64,000 nucleotides of DNA from Polynucleobacter sp. MWH-Jannik1A5 (lineage in GTDB: Bacteria; Pseudomonadota; Gammaproteobacteria; Burkholderiales; Burkholderiaceae). Made by a program: the position numbers and the translations under genes. The first letter of the stretch is position 1; each line of letters begins with the position of its first letter. The stretch is from positions 510,718 through 574,717 of the forward strand of contig NZ_JACVPQ010000001.1 in NCBI RefSeq assembly GCF_018881795.1, in the 5' to 3' direction. Below are positions 19,157 through 29,109 of this stretch, piece after piece. The notes beneath the pieces were generated by a model that was given only the letters and a program-made list of their open reading frames with translations, was not told the DNA's origin and did no database searches.

Positions 19157-19390
19157 ATGGCAAAAGTTTGCCAAGTCACTGGGAAGAAGCCGATGGTTGG
19201 CAACAATGTATCCCATGCAAACAATAAAACGAAGCGTCGCTTTTTGCCGAATTTGCAAAACCGTCGTTTCTGGGTTGAATCTGAAAACCGTTGGATTAGC
19301 TTGCGCTTAACCAATGCTGGTTTGCGCGTTATCGACAAGAACGGCATCGATGCTGTGTTGTCTGATCTCCGTGCACGTGGCGAAATTTAA
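19157..19390 (+). CDS. rpmB: 50S ribosomal protein L28
   Basis: A 77-residue basic protein with the full L28 pattern: [20 protein letters not shown] at the N-terminus and [18 protein letters not shown] in the middle. The length is standard for proteobacterial L28. The CxxC zinc-binding form is absent, as in most proteobacteria. GGAG lies 7 bases before the ATG. rpmG follows after 11 bases in the usual rpmB-rpmG operon. Confidence 0.98.
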   Translation: MAKVCQVTGKKPMVGNNVSHANNKTKRRFLPNLQNRRFWVESENRWISLRLTNAGLRVIDKNGIDAVLSDLRARGEI

Positions 19391-19401
19391 GGAGCGCACA
19401 A

Positions 19402-19569
19402 ATGGCTAAAGGCGGCAGAGAAAAAATTAAGTTAGAGTCATCAGCAGGTACTGGTCACTTCTACACTACTTCAAAAAACAAGCGTACAAAGCCTGAGAAA
19501 ATGGAGATCATGAAGTTCGATCCAACCATTCGCAAGCACGTTGCTTACAAAGAAACAAAGTTGAAGTAA
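19402..19569 (+). CDS. rpmG: 50S ribosomal protein L33
   Basis: This short gene encodes 55 residues beginning [19 protein letters not shown], followed by [20 protein letters not shown] and ending in YKETKLK. This is the zinc-free L33 form. GGAG at 19391-19394 serves as ribosome site. It is co-transcribed with rpmB and closed by a strong terminator. Confidence 0.98.
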   Translation: MAKGGREKIKLESSAGTGHFYTTSKNKRTKPEKMEIMKFDPTIRKHVAYKETKLK

Positions 19570-19586
19570 TTACTACTTCAGCAAAT

Positions 19587-19617
19587 AAAAAACCCGCTAC
19601 ATCAGCGGGTTTTTTAT
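19587..19617. terminator. Terminator after rpmG, shared with convergent desaturase
   Basis: AACCCGCT (19591-19597 region) pairs with AGCGGGTT (19604-19611) with an A6 tract before and T6 after. It can serve both converging genes. Confidence 0.88.
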
Positions 19618-19632
19618 TGTCTACAAATTCAC

Positions 19633-20826
19633 TTAAGCGTAACGACGCAATCTCAAAGAGAACTCACGTAAGCTAGTTAAGCCACTCTCTTCTGCACGCT
19701 GACACCAAGCGTGCAACTGAGAAAGTAATTGCTCTTTGGTAGATGAAGAGCGACTCCAGATAGCTTGCAACTCACGACGCATTTCAATCATCTTACGCAA
19801 TTGGGCGTTGCTTGCCATTAACTCTTCCAGCTTTAATTTCTCTTGCTCAGTTAAACGAGACTCATCTTTAGCCAGCCAGATGCGAGCATCACTTAAGTGT
19901 GCCGCTAAGACCTGCATGTGTTGAACTTCATTGCTAAAGAAACTACGCAATGTCTTGCTATAGCGAGCCATGATTTCATAGCGATTTGCAATGATGGCTT
20001 CGAGCGTATGTTGGTCGGCAGGACGCAAATCACTCAGCACCGGTTTAGGGGGAGTCTTTTTCACGGTCGCCAAACCAACAGCACTCATGATCTGGATATA
20101 CATCCAACCGATGTCGAACTCATACCATTTATTCGATAGCTTTGCGCTGGTTGCAAAAGTGTGATGATTGTTGTGCAGTTCTTCACCACCAATCAGAATT
20201 CCCCAAGGAATAATATTTGTGGAGGCATCTTCGCAATCGAAGTTGCGATAGCCCCAGTAGTGACCAATGCCATTAATCACACCAGCAGCAGTGATTGGAA
20301 TCCACAACATTTGGACTGCCCAAACTGTTAGGCCAATCGCGCCAAATAAAAATACATCGACGATGAGCATGATCGCAACGCCCTGCCAAGAAAACTTAGA
20401 GTAGATATTGCGCTCAATCCAGTCATTTGGAGTGCCATGCCCAAACTTATCGAGAGTCTCTTGATTGGCGGCTTCTTTTTTATACAGCTCGGCGCCACGA
20501 GAAAGTACTGTGTTGATTCCCAAAACCTGAGGGCTATGTGGATCATCTACAGTTTCACATTTCGCATGATGCTTACGATGAATCGCAGCCCACTCTTTGG
20601 TCACCATACCGGTTGTTAACCAGAGCCATAAACGGAAGAAATGAGAAACAATGGGGTGAAGATCTAAAGCACGGTGCGCTTGGCAACGGTGCAAGAAAAT
20701 AGTGACAGCAGCAATCGTGATGTGAGTGGCTATCAGGGTGAAAACAACAATCTTCCACCAAGACCAATCCAAATATCCACTGGCAAGCCAGTGGAGGAGT
20801 AAATCAAAACCTGAAACTGTATTCAA
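19633..20826 (-). CDS. Membrane fatty-acid (acyl-CoA) desaturase
   Basis: A 397-residue membrane desaturase with the three histidine boxes of the stearoyl-CoA desaturase class: HRCQAHRALD near residue 46, HRKHHAKCE near residue 83, and EELHNNHHTF in the second half. These bind the di-iron centre. Hydrophobic pairs flank the boxes. A charged helical extension of about 130 residues follows the last box, longer than in simple desaturases. It probably introduces a double bond (delta-9 type) into membrane acyl chains. The start is a TTG at 20826 preceded by AGGGA 7 bases upstream. No in-frame ATG precedes the first membrane segment. It lies 28 bases after the methyltransferase gene. Confidence 0.88.
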   Translation of the reverse strand: MNTVSGFDLLLHWLASGYLDWSWWKIVVFTLIATHITIAAVTIFLHRCQAHRALDLHPIVSHFFRLWLWLTTGMVTKEWAAIHRKHHAKCETVDDPHSPQVLGINTVLSRGAELYKKEAANQETLDKFGHGTPNDWIERNIYSKFSWQGVAIMLIVDVFLFGAIGLTVWAVQMLWIPITAAGVINGIGHYWGYRNFDCEDASTNIIPWGILIGGEELHNNHHTFATSAKLSNKWYEFDIGWMYIQIMSAVGLATVKKTPPKPVLSDLRPADQHTLEAIIANRYEIMARYSKTLRSFFSNEVQHMQVLAAHLSDARIWLAKDESRLTEQEKLKLEELMASNAQLRKMIEMRRELQAIWSRSSSTKEQLLSQLHAWCQRAEESGLTSLREFSLRLRRYA

Positions 20827-20854
20827 AAGGGATTCCCTAAAGAGGTCTAAACCT

Positions 20855-22414
20855 TTATTTTAGTTCTTTAGGGGCCTTCTTGGTTTTGACCTTAGTCTCT
20901 TTTTGCTCGTCTTTTTCGGATTCAGGGGTTGGCACGGCAGCTTTCTTTTGGAAAACTGCACCAAAAAAGCCGTCTGTTCCATGAATATGTGGCCATAGCT
21001 GCCACCACGGGTTGTCTGGGCTGCACCCTAAAGGCAATTTTTCCTTTGGAAACAATGGCTTAAGAACTTCTGCAGCAGGAACGACCTCAAATTGCGGGTG
21101 TTTTGCCAGAAAATCCTCAGCAATCGCCTGATTCTCTTGAGGTAATAGGCTGCAGGTTGCATAAACTAGTCGTCCACCTGGCTTTAATAGCCGGGCAGCC
21201 GAGTGCAAGATGCTCATTTGCTTTTGATTTAATTCCAAAACGCCCTCTGGGGTTTGGCGCCATTTCAAATCCGGATTTCTTCGTAGAGTACCCATACCAC
21301 TGCAAGGGGCATCTACTAGAACCCTATCAATCTTTCCGGCAAGGCGCTTGATCTTGGCGTCGTTCTCACTATCAATCCACACTGGATGCACATTAGAAAG
21401 GCCGCTACGGGCTTGTCTTGGCTTCAAGTTCGCCAAACGGCGCTCGGATGTATCTAAAGCGTACAAACGCCCTGTAGAGCGCATGATGGCTCCAATTGCC
21501 AAAGTCTTACCCCCAGCACCAGCGCAAAAGTCCACAACCATTTCACCACGCTTTGGTGCAAGCAGATAAGCCAAGAGTTGACTGCCTTCATCTTGCACTT
21601 CAAACATGCCTGCTTTAAACCCAGCTGTATTCTGCAATGCAGGCTTACCCATAATGCGCACACCATCGGGCGCATACGGTGTTGGAATTGCTTGATAGCG
21701 CCCACCCAATGCATTCATCTGCGCGAGCAATTCCTCGCGATTGGTTTTCATAGTATTCGCACGCAAATCTAACAGCGCTGAATGCATTAAAGATTTCGCA
21801 AGTTCTTCACGAGTATCTTCACCAGGATATTTACCAAATGCATCCCATAACCACTCTGGTAAATTATTGCGCACGAGTGGATTTAAAGCGGCGGGATCAA
21901 CCGTTGCAAAACGTTGCAACCATTCATACTCACCCGCTTTTAATACATGGGCTAAATCGGCAATAGCGCTCTCAGCACGGTTGGCAGAACCCAAACCACC
22001 TTCAGACAAAGCGGACAGCAAACCTAATAGGGCTAAGCGTCTAGCCTGCGAGCCTTCACCGCTTGAGGCAAATTGTGAGAACTCATTTTTACGACGCAGA
22101 ATCGCAAATGCACTTTCCGCAATCAAAGCACGGTCACGATTTCCAAGCTGTTTCTCTTCTCTGAAATAACGACTGACTACTCGGTCGGCCGGCTGCTCAA
22201 AACTGAGCAACTCTGGAAGCAAGCGCTCCAGATGAATTGCATGTTGTGGCAATGCTTTTGCATTGGAAAAATTCTTTTGACCTTCGGGCGCAATTAAATT
22301 ACCACTAGCATTGCGACGCTCAGGGCGCCGCAATGGATCTTTCGATTTCGCTGCGTAACTTTTGTGGGGGGCTAGTCTGCTACCAGATCTACGGGGTGGA
22401 CGTTCTGCACTCAT
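20855..22414 (-). CDS. RsmB/NOP-family SAM-dependent RNA (cytosine-5) methyltransferase
   Basis: A 519-residue protein. The SAM-binding motif VVDFCAGAGGKTLAIGAIM, the motif IV VDAPCSGMGTLRRNPDLKW with its catalytic-cycle cysteine, and motif VI ATCSLLPQENQ with the nucleophilic cysteine are all present. The N-terminal ~80 residues are basic and Ser/Arg/Pro-rich. The region around LERLLPELLSF may be the NusB-like part. The target cannot be read from sequence: it could be 16S rRNA, as in RsmB or RsmF, or another RNA. Burkholderiaceae often keep a second, genuine rsmB near fmt, so I do not assign a symbol. Its ATG overlaps the purN stop by 4 bases. Confidence 0.87.
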   Translation of the reverse strand: MSAERPPRRSGSRLAPHKSYAAKSKDPLRRPERRNASGNLIAPEGQKNFSNAKALPQHAIHLERLLPELLSFEQPADRVVSRYFREEKQLGNRDRALIAESAFAILRRKNEFSQFASSGEGSQARRLALLGLLSALSEGGLGSANRAESAIADLAHVLKAGEYEWLQRFATVDPAALNPLVRNNLPEWLWDAFGKYPGEDTREELAKSLMHSALLDLRANTMKTNREELLAQMNALGGRYQAIPTPYAPDGVRIMGKPALQNTAGFKAGMFEVQDEGSQLLAYLLAPKRGEMVVDFCAGAGGKTLAIGAIMRSTGRLYALDTSERRLANLKPRQARSGLSNVHPVWIDSENDAKIKRLAGKIDRVLVDAPCSGMGTLRRNPDLKWRQTPEGVLELNQKQMSILHSAARLLKPGGRLVYATCSLLPQENQAIAEDFLAKHPQFEVVPAAEVLKPLFPKEKLPLGCSPDNPWWQLWPHIHGTDGFFGAVFQKKAAVPTPESEKDEQKETKVKTKKAPKELK

Positions 22415-23046
22415 AATTTAAAAAATTGCGACTCCGGGGGTTGTAACTTCACTTGATTACCTTCAATTCGCAATCGTCCATCAAGGAACCATTTTACGGC
22501 TCGCGGGTAAATTTGATGCTCAGCAGTCAAAACTCGAGCTGCCAAGGTATCTGCATTGTCCCCCTTAAGCACTGGAACTGAGGCCTGACAAATAATCGGC
22601 CCCTCATCTACGCCCTCATTCACAAAGTGGACAGTAGCGCCATGCTCCTTGACTCCAGCCTCTAAGGCCCGCTCATGGGTATGTAAACCTGGGAAGGCGG
22701 GCAGCAGGGCTGGGTGGATATTGATTAAGCGACCCTCAAAATGACGGATAAATCCAGGGGTCAAAATTCTCATAAATCCGGCAAGAACCACTAAATCTGC
22801 CCCCAAGGCATCGATCTTCTGAATGAGGGCTGCATCGAAAGACTCACGGCTAGCGTGTTCTTTGTGCTCGATTGCAAATGCTGGGATGCCCTGCGAGCGA
22901 GCAAAATCAAGGCCCTTAGCCGCTGAGTGATTCGCTATCACCCCGGCAAAAGTGACTGGCCATTGCTCTTTTTGAGCGGTTTTGACGATGGCCTCGAAAT
23001 TAGATCCGCGGCCCGAGATTAAGGTAACGATAGAAGGCATGCCCAC
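22411..23046 (-). CDS. purN: Phosphoribosylglycinamide formyltransferase
   Basis: A 211-residue GAR transformylase that uses 10-formyl-tetrahydrofolate in the third step of purine synthesis. GRGSNFEAIV at the N-terminus binds the phosphoribosyl group. RLINIHPALLPAFPG contains the HPALLP motif with the catalytic histidine, and the conserved asparagine and aspartate are present. It is divergent from ribF, with only 33 bases between the start codons. The RNA methyltransferase gene overlaps its stop. Confidence 0.96.
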   Translation of the reverse strand: MGMPSIVTLISGRGSNFEAIVKTAQKEQWPVTFAGVIANHSAAKGLDFARSQGIPAFAIEHKEHASRESFDAALIQKIDALGADLVVLAGFMRILTPGFIRHFEGRLINIHPALLPAFPGLHTHERALEAGVKEHGATVHFVNEGVDEGPIICQASVPVLKGDNADTLAARVLTAEHQIYPRAVKWFLDGRLRIEGNQVKLQPPESQFFKL

Positions 23047-23048
23047 AA

Positions 23049-23054
23049 TATAAT
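23049..23054 (+). promoter_or_regulatory. Candidate -10 box for ribF in the 33-base purN-ribF gap
   Basis: TATAAT at 23049-23054 lies on the plus strand. Transcription would begin near 23061 and leave a leader of about 19 bases before GTG 23080. The -35 would fall inside the purN coding sequence. Confidence 0.45.
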
Positions 23055-23079
23055 TGATGGCTACCCTGAAAGCGATTTT

Positions 23080-24030
23080 GTGAACGTATTCCGTGGCCCC
23101 ACCCAGTTTTCTGCAGGACCTGCTTGTGCCCTAACCATCGGTAATTTCGATGGCGTGCACAGGGGTCATCGCGCCCTGCTAAAGGAACTTGTCGATGGCG
23201 CCAAGAATCGAGGCTTGGTCAGCTGCGTCATGACCTTTGAGCCGCATCCAAAAGAATTTTTCTCCCCAGAACAAGCACCACCCCGCATTCTGAATTTACG
23301 TGACAAATTGGCAGCGCTTGCTGATCTCGAAATTGATCGGGTGGTTGTTGAGCATTTCAATGCCGCTTTTGCGAAGCTCACCCCAGAAGAATTTGTTTCT
23401 GAAATTATTGTTAAACGCCTGAATGCCAAATGGATTTTGATTGGCGATGATTTTTGCTATGGCGCTAAACGCGCAGGCAACTTTGCCAGCTTAAAAGCTG
23501 CTGGTGAAAAATATGGTTTTGAAGTGTCTAGCATTCAAACGATTCAAGAAGATGGTGAGCGTATTTCTAGCTCTGCTCTACGTGCCGCCCTTGCAAGTGG
23601 CGACATGCAGCTTGCTGAAAAATTATTGGGTCGCCCCTACGGAATCTCTGGTCACGTTATTCATGGACAACAGCTCGGTCGTCAATTAGGGTTTCCAACT
23701 TTAAACTTAGCTGTTGCCAATCACTTGCATCATCGCAAACCAGCAACAACAGGAATCTTCACTGCACAAGTTTTAGGCTTGAGCGATAAGCCTCTGCCAG
23801 CAGTGGCTAGCCTGGGCGTTAGGCCTACAGTCGAAGATGAAGGCAGGGTATTACTAGAAACCCATATTTTTGATTACAACGAGGATGTATACGGAAAAAT
23901 CATTACCGTAGAACTCTTAGAAAAAATCCGCGATGAGGCGAAGTACCCAGACCTCGAAACCCTTACACAAGCGATTGCAGCAGATGCAGCGCATGCCAGA
24001 AATTATTTCCAGAAAAAAGCTTATGTCTGA
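23080..24030 (+). CDS. ribF: Bifunctional riboflavin kinase / FAD synthetase
   Basis: A 316-residue enzyme that converts riboflavin to FMN and then FAD. The N-terminal nucleotidyltransferase domain carries [15 protein letters not shown] near residues 21-35. The C-terminal kinase domain starts about residue 185 and carries [15 protein letters not shown] with the PTxN motif. A GTG at 23080 is used because it is the earliest start fitting the family N-terminus (VFRGP). Its stop overlaps ileS by 8 bases, the conserved ribF-ileS-lspA order. Confidence 0.96.
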   Translation: MNVFRGPTQFSAGPACALTIGNFDGVHRGHRALLKELVDGAKNRGLVSCVMTFEPHPKEFFSPEQAPPRILNLRDKLAALADLEIDRVVVEHFNAAFAKLTPEEFVSEIIVKRLNAKWILIGDDFCYGAKRAGNFASLKAAGEKYGFEVSSIQTIQEDGERISSSALRAALASGDMQLAEKLLGRPYGISGHVIHGQQLGRQLGFPTLNLAVANHLHHRKPATTGIFTAQVLGLSDKPLPAVASLGVRPTVEDEGRVLLETHIFDYNEDVYGKIITVELLEKIRDEAKYPDLETLTQAIAADAAHARNYFQKKAYV

Positions 24031-26884
24031 AAAAGAAAACTCTTATCCCGTCAATCTATTAGATACCTCCTTTCCAATGCGAGGAGATCTAGCTAAGCGC
24101 GAACCACAGTGGGTAGCTGGCTGGCAAAAAAATAAGCTCTACGAAAAAATTCGTGCGGCACACGCCAATCAACAGAAGTTCATCTTGCATGATGGCCCTC
24201 CATATGCAAACGGCGATATTCATATTGGTCATGCTGTTAATAAGATTCTGAAAGACATGATCGTGAAATCTCGCTGGCTCATGGGATTTGATTCTGTATA
24301 TGTACCAGGCTGGGATTGCCACGGCATGCCAATTGAAATTCAGATAGAAAAAGAATTTGGTAAAAATTTACCAACTGCTGAGGTTCAATCTAAGGCGCGC
24401 GCCTACGCGCATGTCCAGGTTGAGAAACAGAAAAAAGATTTTGAGCGCTTAGGCGTTCTGGGGGATTGGAATAACCCCTACCTCACCATGAACTTCCGTA
24501 ACGAAGCTGATGAAATCCGCGCTCTTGGGAAGATCTGGGAAAAGGGCTATGTCTTCCGTGGATTAAAGCCGGTGAACTGGTGTTTTGATTGCGGCTCTGC
24601 ACTCGCAGAGGCTGAAGTGGAATATCAAGATAAAACTGATCCAACGGTTGATGTTGGCTTTGCATTTGATGATGCACAACGTCCACAACTAGCAAAAGCC
24701 TTTGGACTTAGTGAGCTACCTAATAAGCCAGGTCAGATCGTTATTTGGACAACAACACCTTGGACAATTCCTGCCAACCAAGCAATGAATGTTCACCCAG
24801 AGCTCACTTATGCGCTGGTCGATGTTGGGGATAAATTATTAATCCTCGCAAAAGATCGCGTTGAAACTTGTTTGCAAGACTATGGCCTTGAAGGCAACGT
24901 GATAGCTACTTGTCAAGGCGCTCAGTTAGCAAATATTTCTTTCTGGCACCCATTAGCACCTTTGCATGAAGGCTACAAGCGCCTATCCCCAATCTATACA
25001 GCTGAATATGTCACACTCGATACGGGTACCGGCATTGTTCACTCCGCACCCGCATACGGCGAGGAAGACTTTAAATCCTGCAAAGCCAATAAGCTTGCTG
25101 ACAAAGATATCCTGAATCCTGTCATGGGCAATGGTGTGTATGCATCTTGGTTGCCGCTATTTGCAAATGAATATATTTGGAAAGCGAATCCCAAGATTGT
25201 TGAAGCCATGCGTGAAGCAGGCAGTCTCTTACGCGATAAAACGTATACGCACTCATACATGCATTGCTGGCGCCATAAGTCTCCCATTATTTATCGCGCT
25301 ACCTCACAGTGGTTTGCGAGCATGGATAAGAAACCCTCTGATGGCAAAGCCAGCTTGCGTGAGACTGCACTAGCAGGTATTGAGAACACTGAGTTCTTCC
25401 CTGCCTGGGGCAAGCAACGCTTAAACAGCATGATTGCTAATCGTCCTGACTGGACTTTGTCACGTCAGCGCCAATGGGGCGTACCAATGGCTTTCTTTGT
25501 ACACAAGGAAAGTGGTGAGCCACATCCGCGTACCGTTGAACTACTTGAAGAAATCGCTAAGCGTGTAGAAAAAGAAGGTATAGAAGCTTGGCAGAAACTA
25601 GAAGTTGCCGAGTTATTGGGTGAAGAAGCGGCTCAATACGAAAAAAACCGTGACACCTTAGACGTATGGTTTGATTCCGGCACAACGCATTGGCATGTCA
25701 TTCGTGGCTCACACCGTGATGAGCTGTTAACTACTGACGCTGAAACACCAAATGGTCGATTGGCTGACTTATACCTTGAGGGCTCTGACCAACATCGCGG
25801 CTGGTTCCACTCCTCTTTGCTTACTGGCGCCATGCTTGATGGCAAACCGCCATACAAAGCGCTCTTGACTCACGGCTTCACTGTGGATGGTCAAGGACGC
25901 AAGATGAGTAAGTCTGTGGGCAATGTGATCGCACCTCAACAAGTAGCGGATAAGCTTGGTGCAGAAATTATTCGTCTTTGGGTGGCTTCTACCGACTACT
26001 CAGGCGAGATGACCATTTCAGATGAAATTCTCAAACGCGTGACTGAGAGCTATCGTCGCATTCGAAACACCTTACGCTTCTTGTTGGCTAACCTGTCAGA
26101 TTTTGATCCTAGCAAGCACACCATGCCTGCAGGCCAATGGCTCGAGATTGACCGCTATGCTGTTGCGCTTGCCAATGCATTGCAGAATGATGTGGAAGCC
26201 CATTACAAGGCATATGAATTCCAGCCTGCAGTTGCACGCATGCTGACTTTCTGCTCTGAAGATTTAGGTGGCTTCTACTTAGATATTCTGAAGGATCGTC
26301 TCTACACCAGCGCGCCAGATTCTCCAGATCGTCGCGCCGCACAGAACGCTTTATTTCATATCACTCGCAATCTCTTGAAGTGGCTATCTCCATTCCTATC
26401 CTTCACTGCAGAAGAAGCATGGAAAGATTTCCCACATGGTTCTGGTAGCAAACCTTCTGAATCGATCTTTATGGAAGAATTTGGCCAGTTCCCGCAAATT
26501 TCTCACGCCGATGAATTGCTAGCAAAATGGAGTCGCATTCGCGAAATTCGCTCCGAGGTCACCAAAGCAATTGAAGTTGAGCGCGAGGCTGGCAATGTGG
26601 GCTCATCTTTGCAGGCCGAACTGACAATCAAAGTGGGTGATGTCGACTTTGCGATTTTGCATTCGCTTGAAGATGACTTACGCTTTGTCACCATCACCTC
26701 TAGTGCCAATATTGAGTTGAGTAATGCAGGCTTAGAGGTATTGGTACGTGGCAGCCAATATAAAAAGTGTGGTCGTTGCTGGCATCACACCAAAGACGTA
26801 GGAAGCAGCTCTGATCATCCAGAATTATGTGGTCGCTGTATTAGCAACCTATTTGGCGATGGCGATCACCGCCTCTTTGCTTAA
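24023..26884 (+). CDS. ileS: Isoleucine--tRNA ligase
   Basis: A 953-residue class I synthetase. [18 protein letters not shown] carries the HIGH motif near residue 65, and KMSKSVGN the KMSKS loop. The CP1 editing domain lies between ([12 protein letters not shown]). The C-terminus has a zinc-finger pair, CGRCWHH and CGRC. ATG 24023 was chosen over an upstream in-frame ATG at 23933, which would extend back into ribF with non-family sequence. The 8-base overlap with ribF suggests coupling. lspA follows after 11 bases. Confidence 0.98.
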   Translation: MSEKENSYPVNLLDTSFPMRGDLAKREPQWVAGWQKNKLYEKIRAAHANQQKFILHDGPPYANGDIHIGHAVNKILKDMIVKSRWLMGFDSVYVPGWDCHGMPIEIQIEKEFGKNLPTAEVQSKARAYAHVQVEKQKKDFERLGVLGDWNNPYLTMNFRNEADEIRALGKIWEKGYVFRGLKPVNWCFDCGSALAEAEVEYQDKTDPTVDVGFAFDDAQRPQLAKAFGLSELPNKPGQIVIWTTTPWTIPANQAMNVHPELTYALVDVGDKLLILAKDRVETCLQDYGLEGNVIATCQGAQLANISFWHPLAPLHEGYKRLSPIYTAEYVTLDTGTGIVHSAPAYGEEDFKSCKANKLADKDILNPVMGNGVYASWLPLFANEYIWKANPKIVEAMREAGSLLRDKTYTHSYMHCWRHKSPIIYRATSQWFASMDKKPSDGKASLRETALAGIENTEFFPAWGKQRLNSMIANRPDWTLSRQRQWGVPMAFFVHKESGEPHPRTVELLEEIAKRVEKEGIEAWQKLEVAELLGEEAAQYEKNRDTLDVWFDSGTTHWHVIRGSHRDELLTTDAETPNGRLADLYLEGSDQHRGWFHSSLLTGAMLDGKPPYKALLTHGFTVDGQGRKMSKSVGNVIAPQQVADKLGAEIIRLWVASTDYSGEMTISDEILKRVTESYRRIRNTLRFLLANLSDFDPSKHTMPAGQWLEIDRYAVALANALQNDVEAHYKAYEFQPAVARMLTFCSEDLGGFYLDILKDRLYTSAPDSPDRRAAQNALFHITRNLLKWLSPFLSFTAEEAWKDFPHGSGSKPSESIFMEEFGQFPQISHADELLAKWSRIREIRSEVTKAIEVEREAGNVGSSLQAELTIKVGDVDFAILHSLEDDLRFVTITSSANIELSNAGLEVLVRGSQYKKCGRCWHHTKDVGSSSDHPELCGRCISNLFGDGDHRLFA

Positions 26885-26895
26885 GATCTATTCAT

Positions 26896-27387
26896 ATGAA
26901 AAGCCTTGCTCTTCTTCGCTATCTAGCAATCGCCGTTATCGTGCTCTTGCTGGACCAATTGAGCAAGTGGTCGGCGCTAAGTAATCTACAAATGGGCGTT
27001 CCTGAACCAGTTCTGCCTTTTATGAACTGGCTACTACTCTTTAATCCAGGCGCAGCGTTTTCATTTCTAGCAGAGGGTTCAGGCTGGCAACGCTGGTTTT
27101 TTACCATTCTTGGTTTAGCGGCATCGATTTACATTATTTGGCTGCTATATCAAAGCCAAAGCGACAAACTGCTTTGCATAGCCCTGAGCCTCATCTTGGG
27201 CGGAGCTTTAGGCAACGTCTTAGATCGGGTCATGTATGGCGCTGTAGTGGACTTTATTGACCTGTATTACGCTAATTGGCATTGGCCAGCATTCAATATC
27301 GCTGATAGTGCTATCTGTATTGGTGCCGCCCTCATCATATGGGGCGAATTACGCAAGTCATTTGGCAAATCCCCTCAATCCCATTAA
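26896..27387 (+). CDS. lspA: Lipoprotein signal peptidase (signal peptidase II)
   Basis: A 163-residue inner-membrane aspartyl protease with four membrane segments. It cleaves prolipoproteins before the lipidated cysteine, for example the liv binding lipoprotein in this window. Conserved stretches are LDQLSKW near the first segment, FNPGAAFSFL, GNVLDRVMYGAVVDFID with one catalytic aspartate, and FNIADSAI with the other. Standard size. It sits between ileS and coaBC. Confidence 0.97.
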   Translation: MKSLALLRYLAIAVIVLLLDQLSKWSALSNLQMGVPEPVLPFMNWLLLFNPGAAFSFLAEGSGWQRWFFTILGLAASIYIIWLLYQSQSDKLLCIALSLILGGALGNVLDRVMYGAVVDFIDLYYANWHWPAFNIADSAICIGAALIIWGELRKSFGKSPQSH

Positions 27388-27396
27388 GCTGGCGCC

Positions 27397-28608
27397 ATGC
27401 AATCACTTTTAAATAAGAAGATCGTCCTCGGAATCTCTGGCGGCATTGCAGCCTATAAGGCTCCAGAGCTTGCACGCCAATTAATGCAAGAAGGCGCATC
27501 AGTACAAGTTGTGATGACTGAAGCCGCACAACAATTTGTAACGCCAGTGACCATGCAAGCGCTCACTGGCAATCCGGTGTATCTGAGTCAATGGGATAGC
27601 ACCATTCCCAATAATATGGCTCACATTGAGTTATCACGTTCAGCAGATGCGATTTTGATTGCGCCAGCTAGTGCTGATCTAATGGCCAAGCTTTCTTTGG
27701 GTTTGGCTGACGACTTATTAACTACTCTATGCCTCGCGAGAGATTGCCCGCTTCTGCTAACCCCCGCAATGAATAAGCAGATGTGGGATCATGCAGCTAC
27801 CCAAAGAAGCGCGCAAAGACTGGCGGCCGATGGCGTTACCTTGTTGGGGCCAGCTAGTGGCTTTCAGGCGTGCGGTGAAGTCGGTATGGGTCGCATGCTC
27901 GAGCCTGCAGAAATTACCGAACAAGTCATTGCCTTCTTCCAGAAAAAATCTTTAGCTGGCAAAAAAGTATTGATTACTGCTGGCCCTACTTTTGAAGCGA
28001 TTGATCCAGTACGTGGCATTACCAATCACAGCTCAGGAAAGATGGGTTTTGCAATTGCAAGGGCCGCTGTTGAGGCTGGCGCTCAAGTGCACCTTATTGC
28101 TGGCCCCTGCGATCTCGAGACGCCACTATTGGCAACGGGTCAAATTATCCGCACTAACGTAGTTAGCGCAAAAGAAATGCATGCGGCCACAATCAATGCA
28201 ACTGACTGCGATGTCTTCTTTGCAGTCGCCGCTGTTGCTGACTGGGGAATCGCAAAACCAGCCAAAGAGAAAATAAAACGTCAAGGCAATCAAGCGCCAA
28301 ACCTAGAGTTTGTAGCAAACCCTGACATTCTGCTAGATATTGCCAAATCGGTGAAGAGTAAGAGTGGCAAGCCTTACCCTTATTGCGTTGGCTTTGCTGC
28401 CGAATCAAATGACCTAGAGAAGCATGCTGATGAAAAGCGTAAGCGTAAAGGCATCCCAATGATTGTTGGCAATATCGGCCCGGACACCTTTGGCAGCGAC
28501 CTCAATCAATTAATTGTTATTGACGCTAGTGGCAGCAAGAAAATTGCCAAAGCAGAAAAACTGCAATTAGCGCGCCAACTCATTCAGTTAGTTGCCAAGA
28601 AAATTTAA
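27397..28608 (+). CDS. coaBC: Bifunctional phosphopantothenoylcysteine decarboxylase / phosphopantothenate--cysteine ligase
   Basis: A 403-residue CoaBC (Dfp) of coenzyme A synthesis. The N-terminal flavoprotein half holds [26 protein letters not shown] and the catalytic-cysteine region [13 protein letters not shown]. The C-terminal synthetase half starts near residue 190 with [18 protein letters not shown] and NHSSGKMG. It lies 9 bases after lspA and 47 before dut. panB, another CoA/pantothenate gene, is 20 kb away. Confidence 0.97.
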   Translation: MQSLLNKKIVLGISGGIAAYKAPELARQLMQEGASVQVVMTEAAQQFVTPVTMQALTGNPVYLSQWDSTIPNNMAHIELSRSADAILIAPASADLMAKLSLGLADDLLTTLCLARDCPLLLTPAMNKQMWDHAATQRSAQRLAADGVTLLGPASGFQACGEVGMGRMLEPAEITEQVIAFFQKKSLAGKKVLITAGPTFEAIDPVRGITNHSSGKMGFAIARAAVEAGAQVHLIAGPCDLETPLLATGQIIRTNVVSAKEMHAATINATDCDVFFAVAAVADWGIAKPAKEKIKRQGNQAPNLEFVANPDILLDIAKSVKSKSGKPYPYCVGFAAESNDLEKHADEKRKRKGIPMIVGNIGPDTFGSDLNQLIVIDASGSKKIAKAEKLQLARQLIQLVAKKI

Positions 28609-28655
28609 GTAGCACCCCCACTTTTTTACTTACATTCCCCGTTTTAGGAAATTCC

Positions 28656-29105
28656 ATGCAATCCCTCCAAGTCAAAATTCTCGATGAACGTATGCGCGAT
28701 CAGCTGCCAACTTATGGCACACCTGGCAGTGCTGGACTCGATCTGCGCGCTTGTATTGATGAGGCAATCGAAATTGCCCCAGGTCAAACAGTTCTTGTAC
28801 CAACTGGCTTGGCAATATATGTAGAAGATCCAGGCTATGCAGCCTTCATTCTCCCGCGCTCAGGCTTAGGTCATAAACACGGCATCGTACTAGGCAACCT
28901 AGTGGGCCTAATCGATTCTGACTACCAGGGTCAACTGATGGTGAGCACCTGGAATCGCGGATCAACCCCATTCAAATTGGAGCCGATGGAGCGCTTAGCT
29001 CAATTGGTGGTGATGCCGGTACAACAGGTAGAGCTCAAAATAGTTGAAGAGTTCACTGAAAGCAGTCGTGGTGCTGGCAGCTTTGGAAGTACCGGCAGAG
29101 CTTAA
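28656..29105 (+). CDS. dut: Deoxyuridine 5'-triphosphate nucleotidohydrolase
   Basis: A 149-residue trimeric dUTPase that removes dUTP and supplies dUMP. All five motifs can be read: [27 protein letters not shown], the RLAQLVV region, and the C-terminal [10 protein letters not shown] that closes over the active site. It follows coaBC, the conserved proteobacterial pairing. The deaminase gene starts 5 bases after its stop. Confidence 0.97.
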   Translation: MQSLQVKILDERMRDQLPTYGTPGSAGLDLRACIDEAIEIAPGQTVLVPTGLAIYVEDPGYAAFILPRSGLGHKHGIVLGNLVGLIDSDYQGQLMVSTWNRGSTPFKLEPMERLAQLVVMPVQQVELKIVEEFTESSRGAGSFGSTGRA

Positions 29106-29109
29106 TCAC

